The notes: generated by a model from the sequence alone, not told the origin. 64,000 nt of DNA from Plectrocnemia conspersa (GCA_009617715.1 VTFK01000160.1:930001-994000), one strand, 5' to 3'. Counted from the stretch's first letter, positions 10,791-22,916 are shown. A program made the numbers and translations.

Positions 10791-13344
10791 AAGAGGCACT
10801 TGATTTTTAGAAGGAAAAGCAAAAGAGCAAGGGATGGATCTGTTCGAAGACTAAGCCCTTCGTAGCAGAGCAAAGGGCTAATTATTCAGATGGCAAAAGT
10901 TTCGACTTTGACACGACCCCAGTTTAAATCTTTGGAAATGTATTATGCTGTATAAATCTTGTTTAAATTATACGGAGTGAGGAAAAGCTGACAGATGTAT
11001 TTGGATGAGTGATAATACTTGCTAAAGGAGGGCAAAGGTGAAATGGATACGATAAACTTTTTATAATTTATAACTTATTAAGTCTAATCACAAAGTAGAC
11101 GTTTCAGTCATAAACATATTTTTAATGGCAATTATAGATTTATGATAAACTAATTAAAATGCACATGGAGAATAAATAAAATATGTAATAATACTGTATA
11201 CTGTATATTTAAAGTAAAACTAATAAAAGCTCAATATATAGTCATTGAATAATTTTTGCCGTGAAAGTGTATATTGCGTATAGATATATTCGAGCTCAGG
11301 TCTTTTTGGTCAATAGTCAGCGATTTAAACCACTAGTTTATCATGTTGGTTACATTCGAAAGTCTGTCAAACTAATTGTTCACGTTCTTATTGAATATTT
11401 CTCGAGGGTTTATTTGTAAAATATCTTTGTTTAATTCAAATGACTACGTAGGATTCTTTACAAAATATTATATATTATTGAAAATAATTGATAATTTAAA
11501 CAGTATCCACGTAAAAAAACAGGTCAAACTCTTTACAACTAGGAATTTTAATTCTCGGCATCTTTTAGAACAACGTAAATTTAGGCATCACGAACTAAGG
11601 TTTGTAGGGAGCAACTTAAAGTAAAACATAATATATGTTATGGAATACTTTTAGGTTAAAAGTATTTTTTTTATATCAATAATTTAAAGTAAAAATATTT
11701 AAAGCACATTGAAAACTTCTTGAAAACTCCCTGAAATTAAGAATATTATGTATATACATCTTAAAATTTAACTCACTAAAAATATACCAGTGATTCTTTT
11801 CGACGTAGGTGTTGTTACCAGTTTTTAAAATATATCTATAATAATTATCTTTTTATAAATCGCTATGTTTTTTAATTTTTTTTTATTAGTTAATAACGAA
11901 TCTGTTTCTAAAATATATTTTAGTTTTAGTAGAAAATATTATTTTTGGGTATCCATAATAAAAATCAGCATTAAAGTAGAAATAAGATTTTTTTACTGAT
12001 TATTTTAATGGTCGTTAAGCATTTCTACTTAATTGTTTTTATAATCACACAAATAAGATATTATAGATAAGATTTTTCCAATAACAATTAATTATTTTCT
12101 GCGACTTAGTTTTACATTAAAAATTTTTACTGGAATGCGAACTTTTAAAATATTTTTTACAATATAATTAATAGCTGTCATATCATTTTTTCTAAGAACA
12201 AGAGTTATATTGAAGTTTTACTTTTTGATTTTAGGAATTATTATAGATTATTGGATACAGTTTATAACTACTGTATAACATTTTTTATTTTCTGAACTTA
12301 TGTTAAGCAAACTAGATTTCATATCTTAGAGTTTTCATATTTGCCTTCTTAGTAACAATAATCATAGGCATTTATAGTACATCGATATCATATTTTGTAA
12401 AATTGCGGTTATGCTAGTGAATTCTTAGATTTTTTTCTTTATATATTTGTAAAATAAAATCTCCTATAAACATCTTTGTTAAATTTTTTATTAAATATTT
12501 TTTAATACTTTATATGCAATTTATAATTATATTTTTAGTAATCTTCCGCAAGATTATAAAATAGTAAATTTTGTAAAGGACTTAAATCTAAATCTTTTCT
12601 TAATGCTTAGTCCATTTATTGTCGTTGTCAGCTTTAAAACCTAGTCTGAAATTATTCTACTGACTTTTTAGAAATATAAATCATAACATACTTCAATATA
12701 ATTAAGTATTGGATTTTCTGGAAATTGTAAAATTTTTGTAGACAATTTATTAACTACAATTAGTTTTAATATTCGAACTTGTGCTTTTGATCCACAAATT
12801 TGCAAACAGGTTTTTATTAACAGTACTCTATTTTTACTATTATAAGTCAAGGTTTTAACGTAGGTTAGGTATCTGTTAGTGTTAAAACTATATATAAAAT
12901 TATGTGGGACTGTAAATTTTATTTTCACCGTTCTGCTGATTAAACGAATATCCTAAACTTTGATTTAAAGCATACTTTTGTACAATGTTCCTAGGTTTTT
13001 CGATTATTAATTTCTTCTATCTACTTTCAATACATCTAGAACAACATTTGTTTTTAATGAAAGGTTTCAAACAAACAACAGCTCAAGCATCGATGAGGTT
13101 CAGTAGTCATTTTATCATACAACATAAAATCCGACCTGAAGAGTTTTCGCCTTCATTTTCCCAAAACCACATTGAAGGTCAGAAAGAAGGTCATTGGAAT
13201 CTAAAGAATGTAACTTGAAATGACATGGCTAAATTCATGACGTTCTTTGTGTTAAGTTTGCTGCAGTTAAAGCGTAAAATTGTAAATAATAATATTACAA
13301 TAATTTGCACAGTATTAGAGACCTTGATAATTTAAAAAAATAAT
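10791..13344. other. AT-rich stretch, no gene seen
   Basis: About 2.5 kb of A/T-dominated DNA. Frames of 77-86 codons occur near 11376-11624, 12668-12928 and 12985-13218; their compositions are dominated by F, I, K, N and Y and none shows a domain signature. I treat them as chance frames. Confidence 0.5.
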
Positions 13345-13478
13345 CAAAGCGTCGTTCCTGATTTTCAACCCTAATAATTTTTCAGAATTTTTTCAATGAC
13401 CGCGATTTTCACAGTGGGGATGGGGCGTTATAATGACGAATCTCCCGTATTTTAATCACGATTTAAAATAATTTACGA
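13345..13478 (+). repeat. Duplicated non-coding element, copy A
   Basis: Homologous to 16371-16507 in the same orientation. Shared blocks in order: AAAGCG, then TTTCAATGACCGCGA, then a variable GGGG-containing spacer, then ATAATGACGAATCTC, CGTATTTTAATCA and GATTTAAAATAATTTACGA. The right-hand block (about 45 bp) differs at only a few positions, while the spacer differs in length and sequence. No frame is maintained between copies, so this is not a duplicated exon. No inverted termini or poly-A tail, so it does not resemble a simple transposon. Confidence 0.85.
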
Positions 13479-13640
13479 CCGTAAAAAGTGATTGTCGCAG
13501 CGGTGCACGTACTGGATACGTGCCGGGGGTCGGACCTCCGCCCGCCACCACCACCGCAGCTTTCTCACCTTGTCACTCTCCACAAAAATATATTCCCGTT
13601 GAATTCCACAACCTCCTTGCAAAAAACCTTTTTCTCCTCA
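13479..13640. promoter_or_regulatory. GC-rich island with perfect hairpin, next to copy A
   Basis: A perfect 7-bp inverted repeat GCACGTA/TACGTGC (13505-13511 and 13517-13523, 5-nt loop) sits in a GC-rich stretch that ends in a CCG/CCA-rich tract (about 13525-13560). The plus-strand 79-codon frame here is proline-rich because of that tract and has no domain. Together with copy A this forms one island of about 300 bp. Confidence 0.35.
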
Positions 13641-15199
13641 CCGACCGCCCTTAAAATAGGAGGTGTTTCGTTACATAATATATATAATATATACACCCCC
13701 CCGTTGTTTTTACAAGAGTTCATTTAATTAACGCCCTCGTAACTCGATACCGTCGAAATCTACAATAAAATCTCAGTTTACAACGGGGTTAATTTAAATA
13801 AGCAATCAATCGCCGGATAAAAGATTTCCTGGATCATTCGCTAAAGCTGAATGTACACATAAATTTAATAGTGGAAATAAAATAGGGACCAAGTGCCATT
13901 TAAATAGGGTAAAAAACATTATTTTGAATAAGAAAATGGATTTCTTGCACTTGAAAACTTTACATTAAGACGAGTTGAAAAAAATATTTTATAATTGCTA
14001 ATAATAATAAATTTAAAAGTTGATAATATATTTTAAAATAAGTAAATAAATAAAATAAGCAAATAGTTACAAATGATCCTTTTGTTATTCCTATTTTTGA
14101 CATCAATATAAAAGTTCTTATAGTTTTCGATTATTTGTGCAAATGTTAAAACAAATTCGAACAAATTTTCAAGGTTTTAATATTTTTTTGTAAATCAAAT
14201 TTATCAATGAAAATGAAGATTTACATTTGTAACTGAAACAAAAAATATTGTTAATCTATTTGGTATATTGATTTTAAATTAACGTAACGTAAAAACAGTG
14301 TTTAAAAAGGGTCTGTGTGTTATATATGTGGCAGTTTTATATCATGTCGTTTGATATATGAGAAGAGGCGAAACCTAGGGGTCACGAGACGTTTAATTTT
14401 TAGAGGATTCTAGGATCCCGAGGACTGTTTCATACATTTAAAAGCATTCTCTGTACGTATGTTACATATTCATATGTATATGACCGCTTTGAATTTATAT
14501 GCACGTATATATAAAAAAGTAGAGAGCAAAAGGGGCAAGATGGCAGATGTTATCATTTGATACAGTGTCAGTTTTTACGTTTTATTTTTGTAGTATTTTT
14601 AATGAAACCCCTAAAGTTTATGTAACGTATAAATTTTTTGCAGGTTTTGTTAAAATATTATTTTAAATTTGGTTAAAAATATAGAAATAAAAATTCAATA
14701 ATATGTAATATTTTGTAACAACAATATTATAAATATATATATGTATGTATATACATATGTATATATGTACTATATATAATGTAAGATTCTCAATAATATT
14801 AATAGAGTTAATATTCTTGAAATTTTTTTTTTTTTAAAAATAGTTTATTATTCAAATTATAACGTTAAAAAAGTAGGCATTTTTTATTAGTAATGAAATA
14901 TAAATTAAAATAATAAGCTTATTGCCCAAAAATATTCTTGCTTTAATTTTCTATGTATTTTGAATAATTTTTAATTTAATTAACAGATTGGCTTTAAAAG
15001 AAACAACACTTTATTTTAACCTTAAAAATTATTGATATTCGTTCCATTTTCGTATTTGAGCAGATTTTGGACTTAGATAATTAATTAATTGTTTTTTATT
15101 AGATTTTTTTTTGTTATTTTAAAATATGTTTTTACAACCAGTTTTGCAGTTAAATTGATTCAAGAAAAATCAGTAACATTTTATTTTATAAAAATATAT
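13641..15199. other. AT-rich stretch, no gene seen
   Basis: Mainly A/T homopolymer-rich DNA. A short TA/TG-rich simple-sequence zone lies at about 14733-14780. Nothing else supported. Confidence 0.5.
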
Positions 15200-15600
15200 A
15201 AATTACCACATATTTGAAAAATGTAAGTGTCGCTATAAGGCGATACTGTTGAAATGGCGTGTCGAGTTGCATTATTGTCGGCTGGGATTTCGTGAAAATC
15301 CTGGGAACTGTTATGATAATGCTGGACGATTCACCGATGTGTCTCACGTTCATCATCACGTCTCCTTGTTTTTCTTTCGCGTCAATCGCCGCGTCTTTGC
15401 CGCGTCTTTTCTTTGTAACCAAGTATCACATATTTTATAATGCTGGTTCAAGACAGCTCTTTTGCGGTCAATTGCATCGCTTTTGAAATCAACTCGTGTT
15501 TACACCTTAAAAAAAACCTGTAAAAATGACCACTCCGGCGATCAGCAAGCTAAGGGTAGAATAACAATGATACTATGCGCAGTGTAAAACACATTGTCAA
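15200..15600. promoter_or_regulatory. GC-richer non-coding island
   Basis: Mixed-composition block. Open frames of 63-78 codons exist on both strands over the same bases, expected where stop codons are sparse, and none shows a known domain. It lies between the two copies of the duplicated non-coding element. Confidence 0.3.
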
Positions 15601-16059
15601 GCGCATTCTTTTCGAACAAAGAGTAGTTTTTTAGCAGTACTTATAAGCGATTAATGTCTCAGGATAAATGCGCTTTAGGTGGTCTGTGCAATGTTTTTAA
15701 ATATTAACGTAATTGTTTTTGTGAAAAATACTGCTTGAGCCTTACTTTTTTATTTCGTCAAACTTCGTTAGTGTAACATTTATTTTATAATAAATTGTGC
15801 AGCTGGTTGAAAGCCCCATGAAATAATCCAAATATAAACAAATACATAGCTCGCTTGATTGCTAAATTGTAATTAATTACATGCTGCTCAATTTTAGTAT
15901 ATTTTCATTAGATTCCAATGCTAATGGATCAATACAAAAATTAAATTGGCATACCATATATATTATGAATATTCGGTATCTCTAAACTGAATAAAATGAA
16001 TTTATATTCTCTACCTCCAATAATTTTCAATAACATCATATCCTCCATCGAGGCGCGAT
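15601..16059. other. AT-rich stretch, no gene seen
   Basis: No coding frame, repeat or motif that I can support between two islands. Confidence 0.45.
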
Positions 16060-16370
16060 ACAATTAACCAGTTCAACGTCTATTGTTTTATGATATACTA
16101 CGTTCGGAAAACACACTGATGCTAAATTTATATGCAAACGAGCATCGGAACATCTGCTATGTAAATTGAAACCGAGTTTTCCATAAAAACACTTTATAAA
16201 TTCGGATCGTTTTAGTTGTTAGGAGAGAGTGAGAAAAATACAGTGAAACTTCGCACACGTAGACTATTATTGCTAAACTTAGTAACCGGCGATAAAGTGG
16301 CGCAAGCTGACGCCTTGAATTGTAAAAAAAATCGACCCCAAAACGAATCCATCACTAAGGCGTCAATATT
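16060..16370. promoter_or_regulatory. GC-richer non-coding island preceding copy B
   Basis: Balanced-composition block running directly into copy B of the duplicated element. Frames of about 65 codons overlap on both strands (16212-16412) and look like chance. Copy A also sits inside an island, so both copies share this setting. Confidence 0.3.
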
Positions 16371-16507
16371 AAAAAGCGACCCCTGTCGATTTTTTCGAAA
16401 GTAATTTTTCAATGACCGCGAATGCTGCGAGAGGGTGGCCGCTTGGCGAATGGGGTTGATAATGACGAATCTCTCGTATTTTAATCAGATTTAAAATAAT
16501 TTACGAA
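16371..16507 (+). repeat. Duplicated non-coding element, copy B
   Basis: Second copy of the element at 13345-13478, same orientation, about 3 kb away. TTTCAATGACCGCGA is at 16407-16421; after a spacer longer than that of copy A come GATAATGACGAATCTC and the T/A-rich block ending at 16507. The near-identical core and diverged spacer fit either an old duplication under constraint or two members of a dispersed family. Confidence 0.85.
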
Positions 16508-17777
16508 CACCAAATAAATAATTGCTTTTGATAGGTCATTAACAACACCATTTATCGGTTTCTCTATTCTGGTATATTTATTATTTAGTGACTAAGCAGC
16601 ACGATGGATCAGTATGTGTAAATTACGATACATATATATTTTAAAATTCAATATTGTAATGCGTTAAACAGGATGATACATTAACATTGAATGTTAAATA
16701 GTTAGCTCACTTTAACACAGGGTTCTTGTATATTTTTTAAGACAGTGTTTTTATCGGAGCAAATTTAATTAAATGCTATTTAATTTATTTTATTATACAA
16801 ATACTGCTTCGTTTGTAGTCTCCAAGTCATATCAAAGATCGAGTTAAATTCTTAAAGTTCTTAGCTGGACCAGATCAGACAATAAAATAAAAATCACTTG
16901 TTAAAAATCAACGTATAATCAGCATATAAGGGTTCAATAATTTAGATATAGAATAAATATTAAAACCCTAAAATAGAGCCTTAATTCATTATTTTACATT
17001 CGATTTGTGTCCCATTTATTACAACTATTTGTTGTCTATTATTCAAATAGATTTTTATTATATTTAGCGTTGGTACTACTATTCCAATATGTTTTAATTT
17101 CTATAATAATATGTTATGGTCTATATGTCAAAAACTCTTTTTTGGTCTATTAATAATGCTGAAATATTATTTTTATTCCATTATCTGAATATTTTAATTA
17201 AATTATTTCTAAAACCGTATTGTAAATGTGATAAAAAACTACTTTTTTATAAATAATTTATTTAAGATATTCAAGAAGAAACTTTAATTTCGATTGACTT
17301 TAAACATAAACTCTTAAATTATAATATGGCTTATGATTATTGGTCGTATTACATATTTGTTCTGATTTTTTTAAAAATTCAGTAATCAATCTAATTAATA
17401 ATTTATGTGATATTTGATTAATGATCTTTTTTTTATCTCTGATAGCCGAAAGATTTATTATTTTAGAATTTCTCTGACTTTTTAGCGAAAAACTGATACA
17501 ATTGGTTTTGTCAGAAGAACAAATCTGTTTGTAATATACATGGCTTATTTATCAGTGGGCGATGGAAGGTGAGCAATGATGATTCCAGGGGAATTTGGTG
17601 GGTGACGAAGAGAGCAAAAAGTTTTTTGTTGTGCGAAAATGTTTTAAGCATTTTATATTTATAAAAGAGACCTTTTGAAAGTGGTCACTGTAATGATTTT
17701 TTCAGGTGCCTATGGGTTAAGCACGAATCGTAAAGATTTTTATATTTTTGATTTTTTAAAATATGAATTATATTTTT
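16508..17777. other. AT-rich stretch, no gene seen
   Basis: No supported feature. Composition is more balanced near 17520-17720, but without motifs or frames. Confidence 0.5.
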
Positions 17778-17880
17778 ATAAATAGGAATTCTTACTTTCA
17801 TAAATAGCATTTGTTATTTTAAAGTAGCAAATATTATTTATAAATAGCATTTTTAATTTTGTAAGTAGCGAAAATAATTA
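17778..17880. repeat. 40-bp tandem repeat, about 2.5 copies
   Basis: Two units of about 40 bp start at 17800 and 17840, each beginning ATAAATAGCATTT and containing AAGTAGC about 24 bp later. A partial unit beginning ATAAATAGGAATT precedes them at 17778. Units differ at several positions, so the array is old. Confidence 0.75.
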
Positions 17881-18235
17881 TTTAAAGAGGAAAAAAATAT
17901 ATTCTCTTTCTTTGATATACAGTAAGAATTTTTTGCTTTATTTTATTAAATAAGTCTAAATTTGCACAAGCTACGTGAATATTTTGGTTAAATTTAAAAA
18001 ATATATTGTCATTGCGACGTTTACAATTTATTATTAAATGAGATAGAAATTTTAATTTTCTAAAAGCGGGCAATGAATCAATTTAATTTGAGAATCTATG
18101 CTTTAAATAAACGATAGTCCGAATATGCAAAATCCAGACTTAATGTATGTATAACCCTAAAAAAACACAGTCCAGTATCATCATTTATGAAATAATGGGG
18201 AACAAATCCCGCAGCTAGAAGCTTTACTGCTTATA
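17881..18235. other. AT-rich stretch, no gene seen
   Basis: Nothing supported between the 40-bp tandem repeat and the pogo-like MITE. A 63-codon minus-strand frame (17882-18073) looks like chance. Confidence 0.5.
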
Positions 18236-18427
18236 CAGTAGACCCTCTCGATAAGACGGTAAATTAGAAACGTGATATTTGGGTGCCCGCTACTTTATGT
18301 GTAGCCAGCCAAATGGAGGATATCTCACCACACGCGCCTGATTCGTACGTATTGCAAAAAAAAGTCCCCAATTACACGCACCCAAATAGCACGTCCCCAA
18401 TTTACCGTGTTATTGGGGGGTCTACTA
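18236..18427. mobile_element. Pogo/Tigger-type MITE, 192 bp
   Basis: Non-autonomous inverted-repeat element. The left end begins CAGTAGACCCTC and continues with ACGGTAAATT and TATTTGGGTGC. The right end, on the opposite strand, begins TAGTAGACCC with ACGGTAAATT and CTATTTGGGTGC at matching spacing, giving imperfect inverted repeats of about 50 bp. CAGTAGACCCTC...ACGGTAAATT is characteristic of pogo/Tigger-type ends (known from the family). TA dinucleotides flank both sides (18234-18235 and 18428-18429), as expected for the Tc1/mariner superfamily target duplication. The internal region is short and non-coding, so mobilisation would need a transposase in trans. Confidence 0.82.
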
Positions 18428-18588
18428 TATTTTATTAGTTCTGAATTTGTACAATTAAGAACATTTCATATGCATAAACGAAGTATTTTAGACCTTTAGT
18501 AAACGCGTAAAAATTCTAAATATCAGATCTAATACAATTCTTTTATCGAATATATAGGCAAAGTAAATAATTAAATTTTAAATATCTT

Positions 18589-18620
18589 AGTGCCGAGATT
18601 ACATTTAAACTCTCGGTACT
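18589..18620 (+). other. Stem-loop, 10-bp stem
   Basis: AGTGCCGAGA (18589-18598) pairs with TCTCGGTACT (18611-18620) with a single G-U pair and a 12-nt loop. It lies about 160 bp right of the pogo-like MITE. No function assigned. Confidence 0.6.
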
Positions 18621-18724
18621 TAAATTTTCATACTGCCACCTCTGATCCTCAACACCGAATGACCAAAGTAAAAAATGCTATACATGTCGTCACATTAATT
18701 TTTTTCCAAACCAAATTTGACCCC

Positions 18725-19085
18725 CACTAACGAGCCACAGTTTGAACCATAGTTAGTACAACGTCCGGATTAATATGCACAAATGACGGTTTTCGCTTAA
18801 CGCAATTTTCATACGCACGTCCTAGGGACCACTTGGTCCCGACTGGTACGCTACCCTCGTAATGGTCGCACTGCGTCACACATAGGTATATGGATATGGG
18901 TATATGGTACGTGTGGCGTGGTGGCCACGACCGATTCACCATCGAGAATACATTAATTCTTACTAATCCCGGCGGATACCTGCAGTTGAGGTTTAACCGG
19001 CGCCCTAAGCGAGGTCCCTAGCTCCCTTATATTCTTGGACACTCTCGCAACCACACGTGTTGGGTACGGGATTTTGTTTTATGCG
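18725..19085. other. GC-rich block of unclear nature
   Basis: Markedly GC-richer than its flanks, with a perfect GGGACC/GGTCCC hairpin (18825-18840, 4-nt loop). A 71-codon minus-strand frame (18727-18942) shows no known domain. The text differs in character from the other islands (many CCC/GGG triplets, few TAAT cores), so it may be a transposon fragment rather than a regulatory element. No end structure or target duplication found. Confidence 0.35.
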
Positions 19086-20999
19086 CGATTTATGCTTGGG
19101 ACTAAAGAAAGACTCATTTGCTATGTGATTCAGTTTGAGTCATATAATATACGCTATTACTTCAATTATTATTTTTTAGCTTAATAAAATAAAAACAAGT
19201 CATAAACATGATTTTCAGGTTACCTCTCAGCTTATTCGTGTCTAAGATAAATTGTGTACAATATTATTTTGTTAGGAAAATTAGTACTATATATTGCCGT
19301 TATACTTATATGATTATTATAATTTAGACATATGGGCAAAAACATGTTTTGAATGTAAATCGTCTAACTGCACTCTTAAATTAAAATAATATTACAACTT
19401 TACATATTTTTTCAACATATGCTATAGAAATCTCAAGTAATTATTGTAGAAAAAAAAATTCAAGAAAGTTAAAAATTATCATAATTGAAAGAAACACTAT
19501 TTGGTGTATGTAATTTTTTTCTGTGAAAGAGATATAATAAGTAATTAGACGTAACGTTTTTCGTCCTTTCTGTAACTTTCAACTATATTTATTGAATATA
19601 ATTAATAGTCAAACAACAAATTAAAAGATAGACGATTAAAAATTAAATTTATAAAAGAGTTTTCCAGCGACTGAAATTAAAAAACGCATTATTATATTTA
19701 GTTCATAGTTTGTTTATTTAACTAGGCAAGGCTTTATTACAAGGAAATCATATTGTAGGTAAATACATAGAAATTTAGTCATAAAACATCCAATGTATGT
19801 AAACAGACTTGTAGCGATATTGCTCGATGATAATGTAAGACTTTATACTTTTAATAACTGTTAGAATTTAAACAAATTAGAATTTTTAATTTTCTCTAAA
19901 ATGTATTTAATCTCTTCTCTGCATTTTAGCAAATTTTAAAACATTTTGACTCATTTCTTCGAAATGCAAAATTGATGTTATAAGTGATATTCTAAATGAC
20001 TTCACAACCTCTAATAATGAATATTTTTAAGAGAAGCGGTTCACTAATTATTAAATCGTTGATTAGAAATTGATAGTATCTAACTAAAAAATTGCGTTAT
20101 AAGTTAATCGTTTATCTATCAAATAAAACTATTCGAACACGTTGATATTATAACTACCGACTAATTCATATTCACCTGTATTCATGTAGATTTCTAAAAT
20201 TTTGATATTAAATTTTTCTTTTCAAGTAACTTTGGTTAAATTATTATGCTCAGTTTACATTGAAGAACGTAGTGTCAAAGTTTAAGGAATAATAATTTAA
20301 TCACTAGGTTCAATTTCTGTACCCTTGCTATTTAAATTACTAACAAACGACTTTTCAACAAAAAAATACCTAGTGATTATTAGCCTTAAAAAATTAAAAT
20401 GTTTTAAAAACGGTTATAAAAATAGTTGATTGTTAAAAATCTTAATAAATGCTTAATCATAAAATGAAATCAGCATTTGTGAGGATTTCAATCACATGTA
20501 AACTTTGTTATAATTTAGATGTTATTCTAAAGATCATTTTGAACAATAAAAATAAAGATCAGAAGTATTAACAACAAATCTTATGACTAAATTATCGCGA
20601 TAATAATTGAAAATATTTCACGGACTCATCAATCATAAGTATCGTTGAAAAAAACTACTATTTGTTGTGAAAGGATGCTAGATACCCAAAACATTTTACG
20701 CTGCACTTAAAAAGTGTTGGGACATATATTTAAAAATTAGACGATTCTTTACTTTTTCGTCGTTTATCTAAAAAAATAATTCGAAAGATAATCACAATTT
20801 GTTGTATATTTAGTTGTGATTAAATATTATTATTTTTTAAGTTACTATGAGGTGGCTTTAATTGTTGATTTTATCGCAATAACAATAACACAGAGATAAA
20901 CTCTAAACTACAAAGAATTGCTTCAAATTGCTTGTTTTATCGTGTTATTCACGCGATATCGTCTGGGATAAAAAAATAAACATTGAGCTTGTACCATGG
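19086..20999. other. AT-rich stretch, no gene seen
   Basis: About 1.9 kb with no supported frame, repeat or motif. Confidence 0.5.
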
Positions 21000-21390
21000 T
21001 GATGAGACTGCATTTTCTAGTCCGTATACGAGCCTCCTCTGCGTGTGTGTAATCGTCAAATGAAATCTTTATGAAATGGCACTTGAAAACGTTTTCGCTG
21101 ATTATTTCGCAGCGTCTGAAAGGCCCCTTTTGGCGGAACATCCCCATCCGGAGAGGATCGGTCCGAGAGGGGGTGAGGTGGGCGATGCTATCTCCGGTAG
21201 GAGATTTTTTTTCCATCTCTCCCACACAGCAAAAATAGTCCCATAAATTTGTCGGCAACTTTTGCCCGCCGACCAGAAGAAGTATATCGGTTTAATTGCG
21301 TTTCGGTTTCCCAACTGCCTGTAGATGACTTTTTGCATAATTAACGACAGTTTGCGGTTAATACTTTTCAACCCGTTCGTGATATATTAT
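21000..21390. promoter_or_regulatory. GC-rich non-coding island
   Basis: Balanced to GC-rich block (densest 21100-21260). Two overlapping minus-strand frames (111 and 89 codons, different frames over the same bases) show no domain and start at non-ATG codons, so I read them as a by-product of low stop density. Likely regulatory by composition; GGGGGTGAGGTGGG near 21169-21183 is notable for its G runs. Confidence 0.35.
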
Positions 21391-21769
21391 ACGTTTTAAT
21401 AAATATTATAGGGGAATAATTTTTTCATTTAACTCAACACGATTTAATTAAGAACTAGCACACCAGCCAGTTAAACATTGGTGGCAAATTTCTACATTAA
21501 AATATAACCCAACTCTCTTTTTTTTAAAAACCAGATCCACTTTCTTAACTGCATTAGATATTTATTCTAAAATATGAATGGCTTAGATTCATCATTATAT
21601 TTAATCCATGTTATTAAAATGTGGTGTGAACGTTTAAAATCATTTATAACACCTCCCTTAGTATACACCTGATATCTTTTTTAGAAAAGCTATTCAATAA
21701 TAAAAAAATAAAAATAGTTTTTCTTTAAACGCTCCTCGAATAAAGTAGAAGTACTACTCCACACAATTC
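21391..21769. other. AT-rich stretch, no gene seen
   Basis: Nothing supported between two islands. Confidence 0.45.
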
Positions 21770-22110
21770 AGTCCTATATCCTCTCAATCTTATTCCGAGA
21801 ATCGAAAAACGAGCAAGTGCGCCAGACACTGTTCGAAATATTTAGTGCCTTGTTTGCCATCCAGAAAACTATTGAGTTTAACTGCATCTCTTCGTATAAT
21901 AGCCTCGCATTCGAAACACTCGAGCGCTTTAACAGTTTCTTTTTTAAACGTATGAACACTAGTGGTTCTTTAGTGTCGCAATATTTCATTTAATTCATAA
22001 TCGGCCCCCAGGGTCCTCAATTGTCGTAGCGTAAATTTTCATCTCGTCGCAATGTTCACGGCTTTATAAATCGCTTTTCAAATGTCCTCTTTGTGTGCGC
22101 AGATGGAGCA
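21770..22110. promoter_or_regulatory. GC-richer non-coding island
   Basis: Mixed-composition block with several CpGs, e.g. around 22020-22060. A 71-codon minus-strand frame at 21774-21989 has no recognisable domain. Regulatory reading is inferred. Confidence 0.28.
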
Positions 22111-22813
<703 letters not shown>

Positions 22814-22822
22814 TTAATATTT

Positions 22823-22870
22823 CTAGGAGTCGGATTACTCCGCTTGCTTTTTTGATTCCTGTGTGGAATC
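22823..22870 (-). other. Two hairpins beside the hammerhead-like motif
   Basis: Following the hammerhead-like core on the minus strand are GATTCC/GGAATC (6 bp, 5-nt loop, about 22854-22870) and GGAGT/ACTCC (5 bp, about 22825-22842). They lie between the core and the TA array and are probably part of the same repeat unit. Confidence 0.5.
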
Positions 22871-22874
22871 ATGG

Positions 22875-22916
22875 TCCCTACGTTTCGGCCAGATTCGCCC
22901 AGCCATCCTCAGGGGA
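22875..22916 (-). ncRNA. Hammerhead-ribozyme-like motif (Penelope-type form)
   Basis: On the minus strand the order matches a hammerhead core. CTGAGGA (22912-22906) fits the CUGANGA box. A putative stem II pairs GGCTGG (22904-22899) with CTGGCC (22892-22887), with two G-U pairs and a 6-nt loop. GAAA follows at 22886-22883, then CGTA with a UH cleavage position after 22879. Stem I pairs TCCC (22916-22913) with GGGA (22878-22875). Stem III is only the self-complementary ACGT, the minimal form known from Penelope-like elements, thought to act as dimers. One extra U sits between the CUGANGA box and stem II. Activity is untested and no Penelope coding region is recognisable nearby. Confidence 0.42.

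Noticed and set aside
15186..15422. 78-codon minus-strand frame beginning with a K/R-rich segment
   Set aside because: The opposite strand is also open in two frames over the same bases, and no splice sites or domain could be supported.
20923..21371. 111- and 89-codon minus-strand frames
   Set aside because: Both are open over the same island in different frames, begin at non-ATG codons and show no domain, so low stop density explains them.
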